Assembly: GCA_023438785.1 (NCBI GenBank)
Contig: JAEXQJ010000235.1
Coordinates: 1-16,359 of the forward strand
Source: Pseudomonadota bacterium
GTDB lineage: Bacteria > Myxococcota_A > Polyangia > Fen-1088
Length of the DNA stretch: 16,359 nucleotides
Reading direction: 5' to 3'
The position numbers and the translations under genes were made by a program. Below, piece after piece: positions 6,928-14,006 of the stretch (positions are counted from its first letter, which is position 1; each line of letters begins with the position of its first letter). The notes below the pieces were generated by a model that was not told where the DNA came from, did no database searches, and saw only the letters and a program-made list of their open reading frames with translations.

Positions 6928-7217
6928 CCGGCGCGGAGATCGCCACGACGGCGGACACCGGGGCCATCCTGGCCGAGCTGCGCAACCTCCGCGCGACCGT
7001 CGAGGAGCTGCGCATGCAGATGCCCATCGCGTGGATCTCGCTCGCCGAGGCCAAACAGCGCTTGGGCATCCGCGATGACCGCACGGTGGTGGCCGCGATC
7101 GACCGCGGCGAAATTCGCGGGAAGAAGCTCGGGCGGAAATGGCTCATCGACCCTTCGAGCCTTCGGCATGTGAGCAACGACGAAGTGGTCCGGATGGCCG
7201 CGGAGGCCCGGCGATGA
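6924..7217 (+). CDS. Excisionase-like / helix-turn-helix 17 type DNA-binding protein
   Basis: The product has 97 residues. Residues 15-35 form a heptad-like helix (ILAELRNLRATVEELRMQM) that may dimerise. From residue 40 comes SLAEAKQRLGI, then RTVVAAIDRGEIRGKKLGRKWLID, which is the layout of the winged helix-turn-helix of excisionase and MerR-like small proteins: helix, turn, recognition helix, and a Gly-Arg-Lys wing ending in WLID. The ATG overlaps the previous stop (ATGA). In phages such proteins control excision or early promoters. With no integrase in the window, a promoter-control role is as likely as excision. Confidence 0.72.
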   Translation: MTGAEIATTADTGAILAELRNLRATVEELRMQMPIAWISLAEAKQRLGIRDDRTVVAAIDRGEIRGKKLGRKWLIDPSSLRHVSNDEVVRMAAEARR

Positions 7218-7498
7218 GCGCGGCGGTTCGAAATCGGCGCGCCGAATCTGCTGAATCTGAAACACGAGGGGATGATGTGTACATGGAGCGCACAAATCCA
7301 TCCGAAGCCGCAACGGCGGCACCCCGTCCGCGCACAGCCAAACTCCACTGGCACGTCATCCGCCGCGTGGCCGTCCACGCTGAGGCGGACCCGCGATCGG
7401 TCCATCGGTTCTGTAGCGGACTGCCGATCCGGGCTGGCGTAGGCGAACGGATCGCGCGCGCGTTGAAGGCCGAGGGCATTGAGGTTGTGCAGCCATGA
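7214..7498 (+). CDS. Small LacI-like/HTH protein
   Basis: The ATG at 7214 overlaps the previous stop (ATGA), giving 94 residues. The N-terminal 45 residues are polar and probably disordered. The C-terminal half, VIRRVAVHAEADPRSVHRFCSGLPIRAGVGERIARALKA broken at its turns, follows the LacI-type headpiece pattern: helix (VAVHAEA), turn, recognition helix (RSVHRFCSG), then a third helix with ERIARALKAEG. No effector-binding domain follows, so it would be a stand-alone DNA-binding domain. It is the third small DNA-binding gene in a row and ends in another ATGA, leading into a 10-codon minicistron before the helicase. Confidence 0.65.
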   Translation: MSAAVRNRRAESAESETRGDDVYMERTNPSEAATAAPRPRTAKLHWHVIRRVAVHAEADPRSVHRFCSGLPIRAGVGERIARALKAEGIEVVQP

Positions 7499-7527
7499 CC
7501 AGCGCGGTTGAGGCGCGCGGGCTGTGA
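7495..7527 (+). CDS. 10-codon minicistron linking HTH gene to helicase gene
   Basis: ATG at 7495 opens a frame reading MTSAVEARGL and stopping at 7525-7527. It overlaps the upstream stop as ATGA and the helicase GTG as GTGA. It may pass ribosomes from one gene to the next by termination-reinitiation, or be the stump of a deleted gene. No function for the peptide itself is claimed. Confidence 0.4.
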   Translation: MTSAVEARGL

Positions 7528-8972
7528 CCGAGCCCCCCAATCCCATCGCCACCACCGAACGGCGCCTACTCGGTGTCCCGCTGGTGCTCGGCCACCTGCC
7601 GGACCCGATGCGGGCGCTGGGTGCCGATGACTATCTACTCATCGAAAACCAGGATACCGCGCGTGTCTACGCCGACTTGGACGAGCGGCGGGAGCCCATC
7701 ACGCCCGAGGCATGCGACCATGTCGCGCGACAACTCGGCCGTCAGCTGCCGAGCCCGACGTGGTGGACCGACTTGGCTTGCGAGCTGGCTATGTCGCGCG
7801 AGACGGTCGTCGATTCGCACGTCGTGCAGATGGTCTCGATCGTCACTGATCACGCCAACCGTCGTCGGATTGAGCGTGACAGCACCGAGATCGCAGCCGC
7901 CGCTCGCAACGAATGCCCCGTCAACGATCTGGTGGATCGTGTGGAGCGGGCGGCCATGCGCGCACGGGCGGCAATCGCTGCCACTCCCGGAATCGAGATC
8001 CCTCAACGGGGTTGCGACGAGGCGCCCGAAATGTGGGCCAAGCCGCTGCCGCCGGCCATTCCCACGCCATACGCCGCCCTGGACAACCTCCTCGGCGGAG
8101 GACTGCGCGGCCCGATTGTCGCAAATGCCCCCTCCGGCGTCGGTAAGACGTCGCTCGCGATAGGAACAGGCTGCGGAATCGCGCGCACTCACACCGTCGT
8201 GTACATGTCGACCGAGCTGTCGCCGCGGCAGATCTGCGCCCGCGCCGCCGCCCAAATGCTTAACCAGCCGTGGCGCCCAATTTTCGAGGGCGGCCCAGAG
8301 ATGGGCGGCGTCGTAGCCGACGCCCTCGCCGGGCTGGACTTCCGCGCGATGGATCTGGGGCCGCAGACCGACATCGTTGGTACGCTATCTCGTGTAGCTG
8401 ACCGGTTGGGCAAGCCGCCGCTGCTCATTCTGGACTATCTCCAGGGCGCTGCCCGATCTGCGCCCGCGGAGTCCGACCGTCGGCAAATCATCGATGCCGC
8501 CAGCGAGATGATCATGCGCTGGACGTGCGAAAGCGGGATGCCCGCGATCGTTGTGTCCGCCGTAGGCAGAGCGTCCTACTCGGTCGCCGAACGCACGCCA
8601 GCCGAGTTGGTGGGCACTGCTAAAGAGAGCGGCACGATCGAGTACGACGCGGCAGCGGTTCTCTACCTGGAAACCGAGCCCTGCCCGTTGGGCGGCAGTT
8701 CCAATGCGCGCCTGCACGTCGCCAAGTCGCGATTCGGCGCAACGGGCACCGTCGGGCTTCGCTTCCACGGCGCATCTGGCCGCTTCACCGAAGACCAGCT
8801 TGCCTCGCTCGCTCCTGACCAACGAGCGGTCTTCGATGCAGTCGAGGCCGGCGCCACCACCTACGACGACCTTCGCGCCGCCGTCGCCATGAACAAGCAG
8901 AAGACGCTCCAGATCGTGAAGGCGCTGACCGCGCGACGGCTCATCGACACCAACCCGCTCAGGGTCCTCTGA
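7524..8972 (+). CDS. DnaB-type replicative helicase with C-terminal winged-helix extension
   Basis: The product is 482 residues from the GTG at 7524. Residues 10-130 follow the DnaB N-terminal helical domain (TERRLLG, RREPITPE, and the later helix ending RRIERDSTEIAAAAR). The RecA-like motor has Walker A APSGVGKT (202-209), STEL with the likely catalytic Glu at 231, Walker B LLILDYLQ (299-306, Asp303), and a segment near ESGTIEYDAAAVLYL typical of DnaB motif H4. After about residue 425 comes a winged-helix-like tail (DQRAVFDAVEAGATTYDDLRAA broken into helix and turn) that canonical DnaB lacks. It should unwind DNA as a hexamer during replication of the element. The frame is intact, with 1-nt overlap to the next gene, so it looks functional. 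Confidence 0.88.
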   Translation: MTEPPNPIATTERRLLGVPLVLGHLPDPMRALGADDYLLIENQDTARVYADLDERREPITPEACDHVARQLGRQLPSPTWWTDLACELAMSRETVVDSHVVQMVSIVTDHANRRRIERDSTEIAAAARNECPVNDLVDRVERAAMRARAAIAATPGIEIPQRGCDEAPEMWAKPLPPAIPTPYAALDNLLGGGLRGPIVANAPSGVGKTSLAIGTGCGIARTHTVVYMSTELSPRQICARAAAQMLNQPWRPIFEGGPEMGGVVADALAGLDFRAMDLGPQTDIVGTLSRVADRLGKPPLLILDYLQGAARSAPAESDRRQIIDAASEMIMRWTCESGMPAIVVSAVGRASYSVAERTPAELVGTAKESGTIEYDAAAVLYLETEPCPLGGSSNARLHVAKSRFGATGTVGLRFHGASGRFTEDQLASLAPDQRAVFDAVEAGATTYDDLRAAVAMNKQKTLQIVKALTARRLIDTNPLRVL

Positions 8973-9448
8973 TGACGAACCAGACAGCCTCTCTTGCACC
9001 AAAATCGGCCCAATTGCCGCGCCGCAACCTGGAACCGGTTCCATCACAGGTTCCGGGGTCTCGCACTTCTTCATCTTTCCCCGAGAAAACACAGGTTCCG
9101 GGGCTTGGAACCGCGCCCCTAAAAAGGGAGGACCGGTTCCCTCCCTTTAGGGAGGCGCCGGAACCGGTGGCGGTTGAGCACCATCCGGAGGTCGTTCGCC
9201 TCTTCGCTGAGTCGGCTGCGCGGATTGAGTCCTGCTACCCGGCCGATGCCTGCGGCTTGTGGGAGGTCATCTCGAAGCGCAGCGACTTGGCCACGGTCAT
9301 CAACCTGACCGAGGCCGCGGCCGAGCACACGGCGTTGGCGTACCAGAACGGCCAAGCCACGGCCGAAGGCCTCCGCGCTTCTCTCGGTCGATGGGAAGCA
9401 GCTTGGACCACGGCCATCGCGGCGGTCACGAAGCGAGGCCAAGCGTGA
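8972..9448 (+). CDS. Unknown protein with origin-like repeats in its 5' coding part
   Basis: The product has 158 residues; the ATG overlaps the helicase stop (TGATG). Residues 1-68 are Pro/Ser/Arg-rich, probably disordered, with two QVPG repeats; this part is encoded by the GGTTCC repeat cluster. Residues 69-158 are helical (HHPEVVRLFAESAARIE, then TEAAAEHTALAYQNG) with no recognised fold. The layout, repeats inside the gene next to a helicase gene, recalls phage initiator genes such as lambda O, whose origin lies within the coding region. I see no DNA-binding motif, so an initiator or helicase-loader role is inferred from position only. The N-terminal motif PKSAQLP recurs in the small gene at 15890. 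Confidence 0.65.
   Translation: MTNQTASLAPKSAQLPRRNLEPVPSQVPGSRTSSSFPEKTQVPGLGTAPLKREDRFPPFREAPEPVAVEHHPEVVRLFAESAARIESCYPADACGLWEVISKRSDLATVINLTEAAAEHTALAYQNGQATAEGLRASLGRWEAAWTTAIAAVTKRGQA
9031..9167. repeat. GGTTCC/GGAACC repeat cluster, possible origin of replication
   Basis: Seven copies of the hexamer in either orientation lie in 137 nt: 9031, 9037, 9049, 9094, 9107, 9135 and 9160. Two form the perfect 12-bp palindrome GGAACCGGTTCC (9031-9042). Two others share the 13-mer ACAGGTTCCGGGG, 45 nt apart (9046, 9091). Fewer than 0.1 copies are expected by chance. The less GC-rich tracts at 9063-9093 and 9119-9125 lie between the repeats. Iteron-like binding sites for an initiator are the simplest reading. 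Confidence 0.55.
9123..9148. repeat. Perfect 9-bp hairpin inside the repeat cluster
   Basis: AAAGGGAGG (9123-9131) and CCTCCCTTT (9140-9148) form a perfect stem around the 8-nt loop ACCGGTTC, which carries most of one repeat hexamer. With the surrounding CTA/TAG the dyad extends imperfectly. It could extrude at an origin, mark a primosome or nick site, or slow translation. Confidence 0.55.
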
Positions 9449-9885
9449 GCTGCACTCGCGATACCTGCGACGTTTGCGCCGGTGCCACGTGGTCAGAGGC
9501 GCACTACATGGGCGGCAAGCTCGTCTGCGCTGCTTGCTGGCGCGAGATTTCGCGCGCCAAGGCCCAGAGCCCAGCCGACCTGCAAACGCTCAACAGCGCG
9601 CAAGCCAGCGCGTTTGGCGACGCCTGCAACAAAGTTTCCCCGACCGGAACGTGCCGTCGGTGCCATATGCGCCGGCTGGCCCCCTCCTGCCACCCTCGTG
9701 TGAGCCACGGTGCCGCTGTTTCGGTCCATTCGGCGGCGCCAGCACGTTCCGGTCGGGGGCCTAATCCTCCCGGCGCTGGTCGAGCCGTCGCATGTTGCGG
9801 CGGTGCGCGTTCCGAAGGTTGTGCCAGCCCTTCGGAGCGCGCGCCAGCGCCGGGGCCTATTGTCAGGCGGTGCCACCGTGGCTGA
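9445..9885 (+). CDS. Small zinc-finger protein
   Basis: The GTG at 9445 overlaps the previous stop (GTGA); the frame gives 146 residues. Cys8, Cys11, Cys28 and Cys31 make a clear CX2C-X16-CX2C zinc site (TCDVC then VCAACW). A second Cys cluster, GTCRRCHMRRLAPSCH, follows about 55 residues later and may bind another metal. The last 50 or so residues are Pro/Arg/Gly/Ser-rich and look like chance GC-rich reading, so the working protein may be only about 90 residues. It sits between replication and packaging-type genes. A nucleic-acid or protein-binding role is likely; nothing more specific can be said. Confidence 0.6.
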   Translation: MSCTRDTCDVCAGATWSEAHYMGGKLVCAACWREISRAKAQSPADLQTLNSAQASAFGDACNKVSPTGTCRRCHMRRLAPSCHPRVSHGAAVSVHSAAPARSGRGPNPPGAGRAVACCGGARSEGCASPSERAPAPGPIVRRCHRG

Positions 9886-10330
9886 CCTGCGGATCGTGTC
9901 CCCAGTTGGCCCCGGGCGCGACGACAACGGCCAGCAGGGCGAAGCGCTGACGCCCGCCGAAACCAGGTTCGTTGATGCCATCGCGAGCGGCGGCTCACTT
10001 TCAGACGGGGCCACCGCCGCGGGCATCAGCTATCGGAGCGCGAAGCGCTGGCATCGCAAGGCGCACATCCAGGCGGCCATCAAGGCGCGAGTGAGCGAGT
10101 CACTGTCACAGGCCCGCGCTGTGCTGGCCAGCGGTAGCGCGCGGGCGGCCCGTGGACTGGTCGACATGGCCGACGGAACGGCAGAAGCGCACGCCGCGCG
10201 CGTGGCGGCAGCTCGTGCGGTCATCGAGAGCGCCGCGAAGCTGTCCGAGCAAACGGACCTCGAAGAGCGGATCGCCGAACTGGAAAGACTCAACACAGCC
10301 GGCGCGCCCGGCTTCTCGAAAGGACAGTGA
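9878..10330 (+). CDS. Possible terminase small subunit (HTH plus helical core)
   Basis: The GTG at 9878, behind AGGCGG, gives 150 residues; the frame is open upstream but lacks a sensible start. Residues 24-62 (LTPAETRFVDAI, then LSDGATAAGISYRSAKRW) are a helix-turn-helix like that of small terminases, which bind the packaging site. The following helices (VLASGSARAARGLVDMA and ARVAAARAVIESAAKL) match the helical core of phage HTH/TerS-like proteins, and residues 125-140 look coiled-coil. The start overlaps the zinc-finger gene by 8 nt. A large terminase would normally come next but does not, so the protein could instead be a transcription regulator. Confidence 0.55.
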   Translation: MADLRIVSPVGPGRDDNGQQGEALTPAETRFVDAIASGGSLSDGATAAGISYRSAKRWHRKAHIQAAIKARVSESLSQARAVLASGSARAARGLVDMADGTAEAHAARVAAARAVIESAAKLSEQTDLEERIAELERLNTAGAPGFSKGQ

Positions 10331-10331
10331 C

Positions 10332-10565
10332 ATGAACCGAAGCTTGAGAAATCGCATCCTGCGGCTGGTGGTCGCACGCCAGCGCGCCGTCGAGGACAAC
10401 ACCATCACGGCGGTGATCGAGATTCCCGACAACGGCCGCGGGCCGAAGAGTAGCGAGCCGTTTCCGCGCATTTCCAGGATCGGGCACGCCGCGATCGTCA
10501 CGTACAAACCAGGCGAGCGGCCCACCGACGCCCACGTCGCCGCCATGCTGGGGGGTGTTGCGTGA
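10332..10565 (+). CDS. Small phage-like protein, unknown
   Basis: The product has 77 residues; the ATG is 1 nt after the previous stop and behind AAAGGA. The N-terminus (RSLRNRILRLVVARQRAVED) is a basic amphipathic helix; the rest is short beta-like segments (TITAVIEIP, HAAIVTYKPGERP). No family is recognised. It overlaps the next gene by GTGA. It lies where phages usually begin their head genes. Confidence 0.55.
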   Translation: MNRSLRNRILRLVVARQRAVEDNTITAVIEIPDNGRGPKSSEPFPRISRIGHAAIVTYKPGERPTDAHVAAMLGGVA

Positions 10566-10891
10566 GCCTGCGCTCTCTCGCCGCACGCCTGGCCAAGTTG
10601 AGGGCCTGCATCAAGCCGGCGTTGAAGGCGCCGAAATTCTGCGTGCAGTTTGTTGAACCGGCGCAGGGCGATCACCGTGTCCGCGTGGTGGAGAGGCTCT
10701 TCATTCCCTCGCGCGTGTTCGAGCGCGTGACGGCCTACGCGCCCGACGGCGTAACGCCCATCGCGTGGGCGCGCGTGGACTGTGAGTCCGCTGCGGTAGC
10801 TGCGGGTTCTCCGTCGAAGAACGGCAGCACCAAGACGCCATTCATGACCACAGTGCAACCTCTTTCCCCTTCCAGCGAGAGGAACCCATGA
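10562..10891 (+). CDS. Small phage-like protein, unknown
   Basis: The GTG at 10562 overlaps the previous stop and gives 109 residues. Its N-terminus, SLRSLAARLAKLRACIKP, is again a basic amphipathic helix, similar in pattern to that of the gene before. The middle has beta-like strands (FCVQFVEP, HRVRVVERLF, ERVTAYAPDG) and the end is Ser/Pro/Asn-rich. No family is recognised. The stop overlaps the next ATG (ATGA). Confidence 0.55.
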   Translation: MSLRSLAARLAKLRACIKPALKAPKFCVQFVEPAQGDHRVRVVERLFIPSRVFERVTAYAPDGVTPIAWARVDCESAAVAAGSPSKNGSTKTPFMTTVQPLSPSSERNP

Positions 10892-11235
10892 CCCCCAATG
10901 TTGAAGGCCACCGCTGCCTGATTCCGATCGCGATCGGCGCCATCGCCCGCTCCCTGGAGACGTGGGCGAGTCGAACGCCCGGGTACAAGCCGCCGCACAA
11001 GATCCCGCGAGTCGGGGAGATTGAAGCTCGACTGGAGAAGCACCTCGCGCTGCCGGGCGCGCTCGCGGCGATGCAGGACCCCGGCGCTGACGCCGGCCAC
11101 GCGATCGCTCACCTGGCCTATGCGGTCCAGGTTCTGGAGCAAGCCGGCCAGCCCTTGCCCGACATCGTGCCTGCCCCGCTGCTGAATCTCGTTCGCTCGA
11201 TCAATGCCCGCCGCACGAAGGGAGCCCCGTCATGA
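10888..11235 (+). CDS. Unknown helical protein just before the tape-measure gene
   Basis: The product has 115 residues; the ATG overlaps the previous stop and its own stop overlaps the tape-measure ATG. It is mostly helical, with GEIEARLEKHLALPGALAAM and GHAIAHLAYAVQVLEQAG. The HAIAHLAYAV segment has two His on one helix face, which could be structural or metal-binding. Tail-assembly chaperones usually occupy this position, but I see no slippery sequence for programmed frameshifting and no sequence signature, so this is only a positional guess. Confidence 0.55.
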   Translation: MTPNVEGHRCLIPIAIGAIARSLETWASRTPGYKPPHKIPRVGEIEARLEKHLALPGALAAMQDPGADAGHAIAHLAYAVQVLEQAGQPLPDIVPAPLLNLVRSINARRTKGAPS

Positions 11236-12917
11236 GCACCGTGATTGATGAGCTAGTTTGCCGCCTAGGTTTCACGACGGACCCCAAGGGGCTGGAGGGG
11301 TTCGCCAAGCTGGCCGAGGACGGCAAGAAGGCCATGCTCGCACTCGGGGCCGCCACCGCTGGTGCGGTCTACGGCCTGACCGAGTTGGTCAAGGGCACCG
11401 CGGAGCGCATGGGCGGCATCGCGAACTTCTCAGAGCAAATGGGCATCTCCGCCCGCGAGGTGGCCGCCCTGGGCAAGGTTGCCGCGGACAACGATTCCTC
11501 GCTTGAGTCGATGGAGGGGAGCCTCCGCACGCTGAGCCAGACGGCCGGTCAGGCTGCTGCGGGCATCGGGCGCGGGGCCTTGCTATTCAAGAAGTACGGC
11601 CTTCATGCGAAGGACGCCGCCGGCAACGTCAAGTCGATCGACGTGCTCCTTGGCGACGTCGCCGAGAAGATGTCCGGGATGAAGTCGCTGCAAGAGCAGC
11701 AGGCGCTGGGAGCGCGCCTCGGCTTCGACCCGGCGATGATCGTTCTGTTGAGCAAGGGGCGCGCGGAGATCGAGAAGCTGCGGGCGCAGGCGCTCAAGGA
11801 AAACCCGTTCGCAGACTCTGACTACGAACTGGCCGACAAGACGGACAAGGCTTTCCAGCGTGCGAGTCGGTCGGTCACGACGCTGAAGAATCGCCTTGCG
11901 GTCGGACTCATGCCGGCCGTGCAAGATCTGCTGGACAGGTTCACCAAGTGGATCTCGAAGAAGGAGAACATCGAAAAGATCCAGAGCGCGATTGGAAAGG
12001 TGAAGGAGGTTGTCATGCTGCTGGTGAACAACCTCGGCAAGGTCGCTTCTGTCGCCGGCGTCTTCTTGGCCCACAAGCTCGGGGCGAAGATCCTGGAGCT
12101 GTCCTCCAACTTCGGCAGCGCCGCGAGGGCAGCCGGCTCTCTGAAGCTCGCGATGTCCGGGGCAAAGGCCCTTCTGACGGGCGGCCTCGCCGGTGCGATC
12201 GCGCTCGTTGCTGAAGACCTGTGGGTCTTCTACCACGGCGGGGAGTCAGTCACCGGGTGGCTGGAGGAAAAGTGGCCTGGAGCTGTCGACGGGATGCTGG
12301 CCACGCTCGACTTGCTGAGCGCGGCGTTTCTTGGGCTCGCAACCGGTAGCGGCCCCGTCGGCGTGTTCGTGTTTGCGCTTGGTGGAATCGTAATCGCAAT
12401 CAAAGCGATCCACGACGCATGGACGCCGCTTGTCCAGTGGATGAAAGAGTCGCTGAGGGACATCGGCGACCGCGTGCGACTGATCGCCAAGATCGTAACG
12501 CCCGCAGTGTGGCTCATCGGCAAGGCAACGGGGACGGCAGACAAGATCTACGGCAAGGACTCCTGGGAAAAGGCGGCCGAGGAGAGCGACAGGAAGACCC
12601 GCGAAGAGACCGAGGCCGCGAACGAGCGGATGCGGAAGAAGAACGGCGGTTTTGGTGTCTGGTTGCCGACTGAGCAAATGCCTGCGACCTGGAACATGCT
12701 TGTCGGAGTCCGCCATCCGGTGGCCCCGGCTGGACAGGCAGGAACCGTCATCAACGGCGGGCTGAACGTGACGGTGAGCGGGTCTGGAGATCCGCAGGCG
12801 ACGGCGGATGCGGTCTTGCGCGAGATGGACAAGCGCGTGAACGCGGCAAGGGCATCAGGTGGACAACGTGACGCCGCCCGTACGCGAGCCCGTAACGCTG
12901 GTGCCATGGGGTACTGA
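11232..12917 (+). CDS. Tail tape-measure protein
   Basis: The product has 561 residues. It begins with a soluble helical segment, then Ala/Gly-rich hydrophobic helices (ALGAATAGAVYGLTELVKG, about 36-54). A long helical stretch (about 60-230) includes ANFSEQMGISAREVAALGK, a segment typical of tape-measure proteins. More hydrophobic helices follow (about 255-345 and 355-395); VAEDLWVFYHGGESVTGW is a recurring motif in this family. A charged coiled-coil (EKAAEESDRKTREETEAANE) leads to a Gly/Ser C-terminal region. Tape measures set tail length at about 0.15 nm per residue, so a tail near 84 nm is predicted. The protein is short but plausible for a small tail. It is the clearest sign that this block encodes a tail. 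Confidence 0.85.
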   Translation: MSTVIDELVCRLGFTTDPKGLEGFAKLAEDGKKAMLALGAATAGAVYGLTELVKGTAERMGGIANFSEQMGISAREVAALGKVAADNDSSLESMEGSLRTLSQTAGQAAAGIGRGALLFKKYGLHAKDAAGNVKSIDVLLGDVAEKMSGMKSLQEQQALGARLGFDPAMIVLLSKGRAEIEKLRAQALKENPFADSDYELADKTDKAFQRASRSVTTLKNRLAVGLMPAVQDLLDRFTKWISKKENIEKIQSAIGKVKEVVMLLVNNLGKVASVAGVFLAHKLGAKILELSSNFGSAARAAGSLKLAMSGAKALLTGGLAGAIALVAEDLWVFYHGGESVTGWLEEKWPGAVDGMLATLDLLSAAFLGLATGSGPVGVFVFALGGIVIAIKAIHDAWTPLVQWMKESLRDIGDRVRLIAKIVTPAVWLIGKATGTADKIYGKDSWEKAAEESDRKTREETEAANERMRKKNGGFGVWLPTEQMPATWNMLVGVRHPVAPAGQAGTVINGGLNVTVSGSGDPQATADAVLREMDKRVNAARASGGQRDAARTRARNAGAMGY

Positions 12918-13047
12918 TGAACAGCCGCAATCCAGCGTACTCGGATCAACAGACCGACGCCCTACCCATCCTCCCACCGACGGAGGACGCACACGCAACC
13001 CTGTAGCCCGGTTGCCATACCGGCGCACAAACCGAAAGGAAAACTGA
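12859..13047 (+). CDS. Possible short gene or truncated remnant after the tape measure
   Basis: A frame from the GTG at 12859 (62 residues) overlaps the tape-measure end by 59 nt. Its first 24 residues, VTPPVREPVTLVPWGTDEQPQ and neighbours, look protein-like, as at the start of a tail protein. The rest is Arg/Pro/Thr-rich and reads like chance. A weak AGGTGG lies just upstream of the second GTG (12868). It may be a real small gene or the stump of a larger tail gene now lost. Confidence 0.3.
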   Translation: MDNVTPPVREPVTLVPWGTDEQPQSSVLGSTDRRPTHPPTDGGRTRNPVARLPYRRTNRKEN

Positions 13048-13050
13048 CCC

Positions 13051-13290
13051 ATGCGAACCGTATTCATCAGAGACGAGATCACCAACGACGAGTGGAACCG
13101 GCAGGTCATGGCGGAGAAGCAACACTGTGGAAACGACAGCGCCAGCGCGAACGCCGCGCCCACGACGGCCAAGCGCGTGGGCCGCGACGCCTTCCTGGAC
13201 AACTCGCAGCGCGCGTTCGCGACCACGCAGAAGCACGGCCTTCGTGGCCGCGACGCCTTCATGGCCAATTCGCGACGCTGCAACTCCTAG
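13051..13290 (+). CDS. Small protein with duplicated GRDAF motif
   Basis: The product has 79 residues; AAAGGA lies about 10 nt before the ATG. After a short N-terminal segment (MRTVFIRDEITNDEW) and a polar linker, a motif occurs twice: GRDAFLDNSQR (residues 44-54) and GRDAFMANSRR (66-76). The DNA copies share 15 identical bases (13180-13194 and 13246-13260) in a 66-nt tandem. No family is recognised. It lies between tape-measure and baseplate genes, so a small structural or chaperone role is possible but unsupported. Confidence 0.6.
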   Translation: MRTVFIRDEITNDEWNRQVMAEKQHCGNDSASANAAPTTAKRVGRDAFLDNSQRAFATTQKHGLRGRDAFMANSRRCNS

Positions 13291-13319
13291 CCCGCCCTCA
13301 CGAAGAAAGGACACACACC

Positions 13320-14006
13320 ATGAGCAGCGTCGACGCCCCGAAACTTGTCGCCGAAATCCAAGAACTCGCTTCCCAGTTCCGCACCCCGAACGATGCCGAG
13401 CTAAACGAAGGGATCGCCGAGCTGGCAAAACACGTCGGCAAGAAAGCGGCATCCTCACCGACATGGACGAAACGCCTTGCCGTGTCGACGGCCGACGGCG
13501 CGCCCTGTCTCGTGATCACGGGGTGCCTGCCCGCGCACGAAGGCAGCCCGTGGGTGGATTTGCCCTTCTCGCTTTTGCCGGTGCCGAGGAGTTGCCCGCT
13601 TGCCGAGGGCGTGGCGCTGCTGGCGTCTGCCGACAACCCGGAAGCCACCTTGGAGCGTCGGCGGCAGTTGATTGCCGACCATGAGGCAGAGGTCCGCCGC
13701 CTCGATGAGGCGCGACGCCAGCAAGCAATCGAAGCCCAGCAGAGGCAGCAGGAAGAGCACCAGGCCCGCGAGACGTTCCACGCAGACACGTGGCGCGCCC
13801 TGACCGACGATCGTCGGTTCAAGTTGCGGCTCGCGATCGCGGTGGAGAAGGATCAGCCCGCCATGGCCAGCGCGATCCGCTCGCTTGTAGCCGAGGAGAT
13901 CGCCAACAGCCGCGCCGCCGAGCAGACGGGCGAGCCACGCCTGGCGTTCCCGCGCTGCGATTGGTGGTCGGCGTGCAGCATCTACGTGGGGAAGGTGGCG
14001 GCATGA
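13320..14006 (+). CDS. Coiled-coil protein upstream of baseplate J, unknown
   Basis: The ATG at 13320, behind AAAGGA, gives 228 residues; the longer open frame upstream has no start signal and overlaps the previous gene. Residues 1-50 are helical. Residues 52-105 form a beta-like domain (KRLAVSTADGAPCLVITGCLP is its first part). Residues 108-152 are a strong coiled coil rich in Glu/Arg/Gln, and the C-terminus ends in an Arg/Trp-rich stretch (PRCDWWSACSIYVG). The stop overlaps the baseplate gene's ATG, which links it to tail assembly. I do not recognise it as the spike (gpV) or gpW-like baseplate protein expected here. Confidence 0.6.
   Translation: MSSVDAPKLVAEIQELASQFRTPNDAELNEGIAELAKHVGKKAASSPTWTKRLAVSTADGAPCLVITGCLPAHEGSPWVDLPFSLLPVPRSCPLAEGVALLASADNPEATLERRRQLIADHEAEVRRLDEARRQQAIEAQQRQQEEHQARETFHADTWRALTDDRRFKLRLAIAVEKDQPAMASAIRSLVAEEIANSRAAEQTGEPRLAFPRCDWWSACSIYVGKVAA

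Noticed and set aside
6660..7257. 14-nt direct repeat CCGAATCTGCTGAA at 6660 and 7242
   Set aside because: A single 14-nt match is about what chance gives in 16 kb, and neither copy sits in matching context.
10888..11235. Programmed frameshift tail-chaperone pair before the tape measure
   Set aside because: No slippery heptamer and no overlapping downstream frame; genes join by a plain ATGA overlap.
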